Assembly: GCA_027296025.1 (NCBI GenBank)
Contig: JAPUJU010000089.1
Location: 1-8,063, forward strand
DNA length: 8,063 nucleotides
Origin: a bacterium
Lineage (GTDB): Bacteria > Krumholzibacteriota > Krumholzibacteriia > WVZY01
Direction: 5' to 3'
Shown here: positions 1 through 5,865 of the stretch, one piece after another
Layout of the letters: every line of letters starts with the position of its first letter
Position numbering within the stretch: position 1 is the stretch's first letter
Made by a program: the position numbers and the translations under genes
Notes under the pieces: model-generated
Seen by the model: only the letters and a program-made list of their open reading frames with translations
What the model was told of the DNA's origin: nothing
Databases searched by the model: none

Positions 1-861
1 TCGGGCCGAGAGCTTCGAGAGCGCCTCGAAGAAGTAGAGTGGCGAATAGGTTTGCATGACCTCATCACCCGCGCTTTTCTTGAAGGACGAGCCCACACTG
101 AAATAGAACGCTCCCGCATACGTTAACGTAAACTTGTCGTCTCGCTTCTCTGGGACGGCGTCGAAGTCTTCTCCGTCGAAGCCGTTGTGAATCGTGATAA
201 ACTTGGCCCGGTCCTGCCCGTCACCAAAGTCGCGGACGAGAAGTTCTTCGTTGACCCAGGTATTGGCAATAACGATGTCGCTGAGCCGAATGATGGCGCG
301 CTCCTGCGCCGTCTCGATCCACCGGTGTACCGGCGACCTCCGATGATAGTTGATGTTCTGCGTCCACGGATCCCGGTAGTCGATCACGAGCTTTGTGCCG
401 GTCAGCCGCTTCAGGAGGTACCCTACGATGAATGCTGAGAACGGTTTCCCCGTCGCAAAAACGTGGCGAACGCCTTCCCGTTTAATAATGCGAACGCCTT
501 CGATCGTCGCAAACGGAACCCATGAAATGTTGCCATCGGGAATTGCGAACCAGTTGATGATCATGCGAAGACGGTTCTGGATTCGCCTGAGAAGATTACG
601 CTTTTGCGGACGGCCCTCGGTGGCGCTGCTCTCCCCTTCGTTGAACCATTCAATCGAACGCGTCCTGTAGACCGGAGTGTCTTCCGGCACGATCTTCATC
701 AGCCGTGAGTCGTACTTCCCGAATTTACCATCGCGGACGGTGAGCACGACGGGGTCCCATCCGAATTCGGGAAGATACTTGACGAACTTGACCGGCCGGT
801 AGATACCCACGTTGCCGGCGGGTGGAAAAATGTAAGCGATCATGAGAAGTTTCTTCGACAT
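1..861 (-). CDS. GT4-type glycosyltransferase, 3' end missing
   Basis: Likely transfers a sugar from an activated donor to a growing surface or extracellular polysaccharide, acting in the cytoplasm or at the inner membrane face. 287 codons are visible and the frame stays open to the window edge, so the C-terminal donor-binding domain is mostly missing. Seen: an N-terminal strand followed by FPPAGNVGIYRPVKFVKYL (residues 12-30) and GWDPVVLT (34-41), the usual first glycine-rich loop of GT4 N-terminal domains; VIDYRDPWT (159-167), matching the family's D-RD-W motif; IANTWVNEE (198-206) and IHNGFD (224-229), which normally mark the end of the N-domain; then TYAGAFY (247-253), the first strand of the C-domain. 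The start at 861 gives the canonical N-terminus; M7 is a less likely alternative. It begins 6 nt after the stop of the heparinase-like gene, with no terminator between, so the two are probably co-transcribed. Sugar and acceptor cannot be read from the sequence. Confidence 0.88.
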   Translation of the reverse strand, partial: MSKKLLMIAYIFPPAGNVGIYRPVKFVKYLPEFGWDPVVLTVRDGKFGKYDSRLMKIVPEDTPVYRTRSIEWFNEGESSATEGRPQKRNLLRRIQNRLRMIINWFAIPDGNISWVPFATIEGVRIIKREGVRHVFATGKPFSAFIVGYLLKRLTGTKLVIDYRDPWTQNINYHRRSPVHRWIETAQERAIIRLSDIVIANTWVNEELLVRDFGDGQDRAKFITIHNGFDGEDFDAVPEKRDDKFTLTYAGAFYFSVGSSFKKSAGDEVMQTYSPLYFFEALSKLSAR

Positions 862-867
862 GTGACG

Positions 868-2976
868 CTACCGGGCATGCCTATCGAGGTCGTTCGCGAG
901 CGCGGTCCCGTCTTTGAGAATCCGAATGCTCTCACCGGATTCCACTTCGAGTTCCACCCTCTCATCATCGAACCTGCATTCGAGACGCACGCCGCCTGAT
1001 TCGAAGACGGGCGTTACGCTCCCCCGGCTCCCGTCGTATATCGCATGCACGAGCACGCATGCACCGCGGGAACGCACCGTCCCCACAACGGTCGTCCCGT
1101 ACTTGAGGTCCCCGAAATGCTCCGAGTACCATGTTCTGCGATCCGCGCGATCTGAAAGGAGCTCCTGCTGATACGGCGAATCCGACCAGCCAGTAAGTGT
1201 GAGTATCGAGCCGGGACCGAGTGCTATCGTAGCGCGCGACGAATCGACTGCCGACACCTCGCCGGCATCGACGGGCAGATGAAAGTGAACGTCGATCGAG
1301 CGGTCACCATCCGGCGAGCCGCTGACAGGCGTCACCACATCGACAATGATCCACATAGCCTCCGCGACCCAAACTACCGTACGGCGATGGGAAAATGGGT
1401 TTGCGTCGGCATCCGTGCATTCGCGAACGGATGCGACAACCGGTATCGGATCTTCACACCAGAACACGGTTTTCGAGCGAGGAACGTTCAGCCAGCGAAA
1501 TGTCTCGACCGTCGTCATCGGGTCCACACCGTCAATCACGAGCGAGTTGTGCGCGACTGCCCCACGGAAATGGGATCGAATTTCCGTGTCGTATCCGTAT
1601 ATGTACGTTCCCGAATCAATAATGACCGGTTGACCTGTGATCTCCAGCTCGAAGCTGCCAGCGTCGGAATGAATGTGCCCCGAATTGAATTCGAGATCGT
1701 GCTCGGGACCCGCACAATACGTAAGCTGCGCGTGCGACGTTCGAAATACCGTCACGCCCGACTGAGCCCCGCGCCACGCACTCGATATCGTCGATTCCAG
1801 ATCGAGCAACGGGGACGCCCATGCAACGGCACGAAGCGTCTCGCCCATTCCGGGCTTCAACAGATCGGTGAATCGCACCGAACCCTGGAACCTCGTGCCT
1901 TCGAGCGCCCGCAGGTCCGCGAGTACAAAAAACTCGGACATGCTGTCATCGCCCATACGTGGCCAGCGGCCGGTTGGTGAAATCATCGACAGTGCAGTCG
2001 ACGAGAGGGTCTGTACACCGTCGAGAATCGCGCTCGGTGGCTCCTTGTTCTCGGCGACCCTGGCCAGGAGGAACACCAGGCAGGAATCGAGTACGAACAG
2101 GTGGTAGTTCATCGCATTCTCGAAATCGAATCCGTCGGCAAGGACCTGATGGTCGATTTCCCGCACGAGTATCGCTTCGCTTTCGCTTTTCCAACGGTCA
2201 GCATCACGCAGCTCTCGCCACATCGTGCTGAACGCGTACAGCATCGCGGACTCGTTGATGAGATGGTTGTTCGGGAGCCTGTATTCGGACATGTGCGCAG
2301 CCAGATACTCCGCCTGCCGAACCATCGCCTCAAAGATGGACTCCAGCTTCTCCACGGTGATCGTCTCAGGTAGCGGGACTTCCTGTAACCACACCGACCA
2401 GGCGAGCAACCGAATGCCCATTTCCATTGGACTACGCCAGTTCATCCCGATCATGAAGGGGTTTTGTTCGCACCACGAGGTGATCCAGCTATATCCGAGT
2501 TTGCACAACTCATCGTTGTCCGTGGCACGGTATGCGGCGGAGCTCTCCATGAGAAACTGCATCTTGTTCAGGTGCCACACCAGGTTCACGTCGGTACCCT
2601 CTCGCCGGTCAGAGAGGCTCCCCACGTACTGCTTCGGCCACACCACTCCGAACTGCGGATCGCGATGCCAGTCCACGTCGGCGCCGAGCGTGTGCTTCCT
2701 GCCGCTGATCACAACCCCTCCCCTGGCGAGCGCCTCAGATTTCTTTCGGTAGACGTCGAGCGCATCGTCTCCCAGCACGCGAAACGGGCGTTCACACCGC
2801 CGCCGGGCCACGAGGTGTCGATAGAAGTCAAGTCTTCCGAAGCCGGCCGTTTCATCCGACGTTTGAAAACGCGACCGTATCTCAGTCTCGGTAAGGGGAC
2901 GTGTGAACCGTTCGTACCGGGCACGCTCGACGATGAGACGGCCCCGCGCGAACACTCTTTCAATCAACGTCGGCAT
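868..2976 (-). CDS. Heparinase II/III-like (alginate lyase family) protein
   Basis: A 702-residue protein of the family with an N-terminal alpha/alpha toroid and a C-terminal beta-sandwich. Members eliminate or hydrolyse uronic-acid-containing polysaccharides; relatives inside polysaccharide clusters often have unknown roles. Seen: DWHRDPQFG (102-110); SPMEMGIRLLAW (182-193); NNHLINE (236-242), the toroid motif carrying the Asn-His pair (N237, H238); DGFDFENAMNYHLFVLD (281-297) with Y291 at the position of the family's catalytic Tyr; GDDS (342-345); GHIHSDAGSFEL (433-444) with H436; and IDSGTYIYGYDTEIR through RGAVAHNSLVIDG (453-483), the hallmark of the PF07940 C-domain. All expected active-site positions appear present, so an active lyase is plausible. 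No signal peptide is visible, which is odd for a secreted lyase. The start is uncertain: the best AGGA lies 11 nt upstream of this ATG, and the frame is open for 15 further codons back to a TAA at 3022-3024. The partner is the GT4 gene immediately downstream, suggesting polysaccharide synthesis or remodelling. Confidence 0.88.
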   Translation of the reverse strand: MPTLIERVFARGRLIVERARYERFTRPLTETEIRSRFQTSDETAGFGRLDFYRHLVARRRCERPFRVLGDDALDVYRKKSEALARGGVVISGRKHTLGADVDWHRDPQFGVVWPKQYVGSLSDRREGTDVNLVWHLNKMQFLMESSAAYRATDNDELCKLGYSWITSWCEQNPFMIGMNWRSPMEMGIRLLAWSVWLQEVPLPETITVEKLESIFEAMVRQAEYLAAHMSEYRLPNNHLINESAMLYAFSTMWRELRDADRWKSESEAILVREIDHQVLADGFDFENAMNYHLFVLDSCLVFLLARVAENKEPPSAILDGVQTLSSTALSMISPTGRWPRMGDDSMSEFFVLADLRALEGTRFQGSVRFTDLLKPGMGETLRAVAWASPLLDLESTISSAWRGAQSGVTVFRTSHAQLTYCAGPEHDLEFNSGHIHSDAGSFELEITGQPVIIDSGTYIYGYDTEIRSHFRGAVAHNSLVIDGVDPMTTVETFRWLNVPRSKTVFWCEDPIPVVASVRECTDADANPFSHRRTVVWVAEAMWIIVDVVTPVSGSPDGDRSIDVHFHLPVDAGEVSAVDSSRATIALGPGSILTLTGWSDSPYQQELLSDRADRRTWYSEHFGDLKYGTTVVGTVRSRGACVLVHAIYDGSRGSVTPVFESGGVRLECRFDDERVELEVESGESIRILKDGTALANDLDRHAR

Positions 2977-3096
2977 GCGCGAAAGGGTCCTGTGACTCTT
3001 GAGAATGAACTCGAAGTTTGATTACCCGGGGATCTTGACAACGAGGGCCTTGAAAGGGGGCAGCGGGTGCATCATCTTGAAAATAAATCTCTTATA

Positions 3097-3125
3097 AGGA
3101 TAGCAACCGCTCGTGCGTTTTTCAA
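3097..3125 (-). promoter_or_regulatory. Candidate sigma-70 promoter for the heparinase-GT4 unit
   Basis: On the minus strand TTGAAA (3125-3120, 5 of 6 to consensus) is followed after exactly 17 nt by TATCCT (3102-3097, 4 of 6). It lies between the terminator of the preceding regulator gene and the heparinase-like gene, where a promoter is expected. It would leave a leader of about 115 nt before the ATG at 2976. Seen by pattern only; the -10 is imperfect. Confidence 0.45.
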
Positions 3126-3144
3126 CCCCAAACCGGTAGGCAAG

Positions 3145-3176
3145 GAAAGGGCCCGACCCCGGTACAGGTCGGGCCC
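3145..3176 (-). terminator. Intrinsic terminator after the XRE-EIIA gene
   Basis: A perfect 10-bp GC-rich stem (GGGCCCGACC at 3149-3158 with GGTCGGGCCC at 3167-3176) encloses an 8-nt loop. Read on the minus strand it is followed by TTTCCTT. It begins 29 nt past the stop codon of the regulator gene, in the right orientation. The T tract is short and interrupted, so termination may be incomplete, but the stem is strong and separates the regulator from the polysaccharide genes. Confidence 0.8.
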
Positions 3177-3205
3177 CACGTGGATCTTCTACGTCGATGC
3201 GGGAT

Positions 3206-4093
3206 CTAGGCTCCGCTATCGATTCTCTTATCCCATGCGAGAATCGTCTTGTAGAGATCACGATTCGTTCGCGCAGCGGCGAACGCATCGAGGAACTCGG
3301 GCGTCGCACAGAGCCGTGCAATCCGGGCAAGAATCGTAATGTGAAACTGCGGCTTGTTCTCGTCGCCGATCGCGAAGAACACGGTTTTCACACGGCCGTC
3401 GCCATTCGGAGCGAACGGGAGGCTGCGCTTGAGCATCACCGCGCCCACGATCGGCTTATCGAGCGAAGGAACGAACGCGTGCGGAATCGCGACGCCTCCG
3501 CCAACGATCGTCGGCGACTTCTGCTCGCGCCGCTCGAGGCGCTCCAGCACGAGGTCCGTCGTCAGCGTCTTGTGCTTCTTCGTGACCATCTTTGCGAATC
3601 GCTGGAAGAGCCGGTTCCTGTTCTGAACGATCAGACCCGTCACGCACAGTGAGGGATCGAGATAGCTGGCCAGATCTTCAGGAACCCGTGTCGGTCTTTT
3701 CTTACGCTTTCCCGTCGCCGGAGCAGTCGCACGCCGGACGAAGGCTTTGCTGGGGCGGTCTTTCAGCGCCTCGCGAAGACCCGCAAAGTCTTCCGCGGAT
3801 AATCCACTCTTCATTGCCGTCGTCATGAATTCGGCTGCCTCCGGTGTCTCCCGGAGAAAAGCCAGGACATCCGGATGAATTTCTCTTGCCGTTCCCAGGA
3901 GATACCCTTCCGAGACCCCCAGCATCCCGGCCACCTGCACGATACGCTGCTTGGGAATCTTGTGCTGTCTTCCTGCCTCGATCTGACTCAAAAACGCCGG
4001 CGATACGCCGAGCCGCCGAGCCATTTCCCTGAGACTGACGCCCTTCGCCTGTCTCAGAAGCCGAATCGTCGGCCCGAAGGCTATACTTTGCAT
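3206..4093 (-). CDS. XRE-family regulator fused to a PTS EIIA (PtsN-like) domain
   Basis: A 295-residue two-domain regulator. Residues 8-67 are a classic XRE/Cro-type helix-turn-helix: IRLLRQAKGVSLREMARRLG, then VSPAFLSQIEAG as the recognition region. Residues 71-118 look helical, and a basic linker follows (GKRKKRPTR, 128-136). Residues about 147-290 match PTS EIIA type 2, close to EIIA-Ntr: LVLERLERRE (181-190), then GGGVAIPHA (198-206) with the phosphoryl-accepting histidine at H205, and QFHITILARIARL (249-261) with the usual second conserved His at H251. Inference: the phosphorylation state of H205, set by EI/HPr, controls DNA binding or multimerisation. No EIIB or EIIC permease is present, so a regulatory rather than transport role is likely. 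The start is well supported by AAAGAGGT (4107-4100) 6 nt upstream of the ATG. It lies 143 nt after the M20 gene and ends at a terminator. The target genes are unknown; either neighbouring unit, or its own promoter, is a candidate. Confidence 0.9.
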   Translation of the reverse strand: MQSIAFGPTIRLLRQAKGVSLREMARRLGVSPAFLSQIEAGRQHKIPKQRIVQVAGMLGVSEGYLLGTAREIHPDVLAFLRETPEAAEFMTTAMKSGLSAEDFAGLREALKDRPSKAFVRRATAPATGKRKKRPTRVPEDLASYLDPSLCVTGLIVQNRNRLFQRFAKMVTKKHKTLTTDLVLERLERREQKSPTIVGGGVAIPHAFVPSLDKPIVGAVMLKRSLPFAPNGDGRVKTVFFAIGDENKPQFHITILARIARLCATPEFLDAFAAARTNRDLYKTILAWDKRIDSGA

Positions 4094-4099
4094 AATGTT

Positions 4100-4107
4100 A
4101 CCTCTTT
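4100..4107 (-). promoter_or_regulatory. Ribosome binding site of the XRE-EIIA gene
   Basis: AAAGAGGT on the minus strand, 6 nt before the ATG at 4093. It fixes the start and shows that this gene has its own strong translation initiation although it follows the peptidase gene on the same strand. Confidence 0.75.
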
Positions 4108-4139
4108 CTTGGTGCCAGTTAGCTTGAGTTGCGAGCTTC

Positions 4140-4182
4140 GAACGTACACTGAACGATTAATAGTTTGCCGTCAAGTCGACAA
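4140..4182 (-). promoter_or_regulatory. Possible promoter and repeat elements upstream of the XRE-EIIA gene
   Basis: The 143-nt gap between the peptidase stop and this gene holds an AT-rich TATTAA (4162-4157) on the minus strand. TTGTCG (4182-4177) lies 14 nt upstream of it, shorter than the usual 16-18 nt. Just downstream, two direct copies of GAACG on the plus strand (4140-4144 and 4151-4155) sit 11 bp apart, about one helical turn, and could be operator half-sites. No convincing terminator is seen in the gap, so read-through from the transporter operon is also possible. All of this is weak pattern evidence. Confidence 0.25.
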
Positions 4183-4236
4183 TACCCCAATCTTCTGTAG
4201 TGCGCAGTCCTACAAGCCCCCGTCGGAATTCGCCGA

Positions 4237-5484
4237 TCACGAATCTCCATCCTGGAGTGCGATGTGCGCAAACACTTTCGCATCCGCGAGCATCGCTGAA
4301 ATCCGACAATACTCGTCGGCCGTGTGAGCAACTTCGTCCTGGGTGGCCCAGATGGCGCAGTAGAAACCCGCGTCGCGGAAGAACTTCCCTACCGTCCCAC
4401 CACCGATCCCCATCGTCTTCGGTGTCCGTTTGCGCAGGCTCTTGACGGCACGCGTGATCGCTTTTGCTACCGGAGCATTCGCCGGCGTGGGCGGGGCGGC
4501 CTTCTCCGTCTGCGGTGAGTCCATCGTGATCCTGACCTTGAAACGTTTCTCCGTTTCCTTGATCAGGCCGCGGATGTACTTCAATACGTCGGTCACCTTG
4601 TAGTGCGGAAGTATTCGGCAATCGAGGTAGAAAGTATCGTCGCCCGGGATCGTGTTTATGTTCGGAACGTTCGCTTCTCTCCTAGTCGGTTCGAACGTGG
4701 AGATCGGCGGGTCGAAGAGAGCATCCTTCTTGCGGAAACGGCTATAGAGCGTATCGAGCCTGGTCGTAAGGTAGCTCGCCGCCCGGTGAGCGTTGACCCC
4801 CTTCTCGGGTGTCGAGCCGTGCGTCTGCTTTCCCTTCGTATGAAAGCGCAGCCATACAATGCTCTTCTCCGCCACTTCGATCATTGTGCCTTTGCTATCC
4901 CCGGCGTCAGGAATGATGATCAGGTCGTTTTTCGAAAAAAGCTCGCGGTGTTTGTCGAGCAAGTAGCGAACGCCCATTTCATTGCCTGTCTCTTCATCGG
5001 CACAAAGAATAACTCCATACGAAAGGTTCGTGGTGACGCCGGCATCATGAAACGCCCGCGCGGCAAGCAGCGACGACACCATTCCCTGCTGGTTGTCCTC
5101 GGTGCCACGGCCGATCACCCTGTCCCCGTCGACACGTACCGTCCACGGATCCCCGGACCAGTTGACAAGATCCCCCGGCGGTACGACATCCATGTGCGTC
5201 ATTATCCAGACACGCGGGCTTTTCAGCTTGCCCGGCAGGAGCGCAACGAGGTTAGGGCGGTGCCCTGACGCCACGCGATCGTCGGGCGCGTCGTATTGCC
5301 TGATGTCCGTGAACCCGATTTCCGAGAGATATGATTTCAGGAAGGTGGCCTTCTCGACCTCGCCATCGCCGCCGTTCTCCGGACCGAGCGCGGGACGCTT
5401 GCACATTTCCGTCTGAAGCCGGACGGCCTCTTCTTTGTAGCCGTCAATTTTGTCAGCCAGGGTCTTCATCGCCATATTGTCCAT
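4237..5484 (-). CDS. M20 family metallopeptidase (ArgE/DapE/carboxypeptidase-like)
   Basis: A 415-residue cytoplasmic zinc-dependent amidohydrolase of the M20 family; members hydrolyse peptides or acylated amino acids. The full metal site is visible: H97 and D99 in THMDVVPPGD; the bridging D130 in GRGTEDNQQG; the catalytic E164 and ligand E165 in ADEETGN; D193 in IPDAGD; and H387 in VAHTADEY. The lid/dimerisation domain (about 205-320) has KGKQTHGSTPEKGVNAH (217-233). GIGGGTVGKFFRDAG (359-373) is the substrate-binding loop typical of the family. Length is normal and no signal peptide is seen. The start is supported by GGAAGAGAGG (5499-5490), 5 nt upstream of the ATG. It follows the PqqD-like gene by 42 nt and is the third gene of a transporter operon, so it most likely hydrolyses an imported peptide. 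Exact specificity (dipeptidase, tripeptidase, carboxypeptidase or deacylase) cannot be assigned; the names ArgE or DapE would be over-precise. Confidence 0.92.
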   Translation of the reverse strand: MDNMAMKTLADKIDGYKEEAVRLQTEMCKRPALGPENGGDGEVEKATFLKSYLSEIGFTDIRQYDAPDDRVASGHRPNLVALLPGKLKSPRVWIMTHMDVVPPGDLVNWSGDPWTVRVDGDRVIGRGTEDNQQGMVSSLLAARAFHDAGVTTNLSYGVILCADEETGNEMGVRYLLDKHRELFSKNDLIIIPDAGDSKGTMIEVAEKSIVWLRFHTKGKQTHGSTPEKGVNAHRAASYLTTRLDTLYSRFRKKDALFDPPISTFEPTRREANVPNINTIPGDDTFYLDCRILPHYKVTDVLKYIRGLIKETEKRFKVRITMDSPQTEKAAPPTPANAPVAKAITRAVKSLRKRTPKTMGIGGGTVGKFFRDAGFYCAIWATQDEVAHTADEYCRISAMLADAKVFAHIALQDGDS

Positions 5485-5526
5485 GACAGCCTCTCTTCCA
5501 GTCGGGATGTTCGAAGGATGGGTTTA

Positions 5527-5865
5527 CTATTTCTTGAAGTCGATCAGTTCGTTTTTCTTCATATGCAAAACGAATGTTGAAAGACGGTCGTAGAGCGGCT
5601 CGATGCGGTCACCGAATTCGTGGCGCAGGACCTCGCCTATTTCGTACACCGACCGGCGGCCATCACAGAGTCGCCACACACTCGCACCCACATCGTCCAG
5701 TCGGATGCGAACCGGTTTCGGGTTCAAAAAACTGCGAAGAAGTCGCCCGACACGGCCGCTGCCGTATCGTGGCGTGAGAACATCGATCGCGCCGTCCTTG
5801 AGTTCTTCGAACCCGTATCGTTTTTCGGGCACGAGATCGTAGAGATTCTCTGCGTTCTTAGTCAT
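5527..5865 (-). CDS. PqqD-like protein (RiPP-recognition-type fold)
   Basis: A 112-residue soluble protein. Residues about 53-108 match the PqqD family (PF05402): RIRLDDVGASVWRLCDGR (53-70), SVYEIGEVLRHEFGD (72-86), then LYDRLSTFVLHMKKNELIDF (91-110), giving the usual strand, winged-helix and C-terminal helix order. PqqD proteins bind a precursor peptide and present it to a radical SAM enzyme. Here no radical SAM protein or evident precursor lies nearby, so this is an orphan and its role is unknown. An N-terminal extension of about 50 residues (VPEKRYGFEELKDG, then LTPRYGSGRVGRLL) is longer than in classical PqqD and may mark a separate subfamily. The start is supported by AGGAAG 5 nt upstream. 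Its first 8 nt overlap the end of the transporter gene (shared ATGACTAA), indicating translational coupling, and the M20 peptidase follows after 42 nt. Inference: it may bind a peptide or a partner in the uptake and processing pathway. Confidence 0.82.
   Translation of the reverse strand: MTKNAENLYDLVPEKRYGFEELKDGAIDVLTPRYGSGRVGRLLRSFLNPKPVRIRLDDVGASVWRLCDGRRSVYEIGEVLRHEFGDRIEPLYDRLSTFVLHMKKNELIDFKK

Noticed and set aside
187..670. Two plus-strand frames at the left edge
   Set aside because: Both are antisense to the GT4 gene, which has family motifs through this stretch.
1279..1980. 233-codon open frame on the plus strand
   Set aside because: Lies wholly antisense to the heparinase-like gene, is rich in Arg and His, has no recognisable motif, and the minus-strand frame shows clear family motifs over the same bases.
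3022..3330. 102-codon minus-strand frame spanning the end of the regulator gene
   Set aside because: It crosses a strong terminator hairpin and overlaps the EIIA coding end in another frame. Only its last 17 codons, considered separately as a leader ORF, are of possible interest.
4184..4208. Weak hairpin (TGTAG/CTACA) after the peptidase gene considered as a terminator
   Set aside because: The stem is only 5 bp with a 9-nt loop and no T tract follows on the minus strand, so it does not qualify as an intrinsic terminator.
4157..4621. 154-codon minus-strand frame overlapping the peptidase 3' end
   Set aside because: Out-of-frame shadow of the M20 gene, whose own frame carries the metal-binding motifs through to residue H387.
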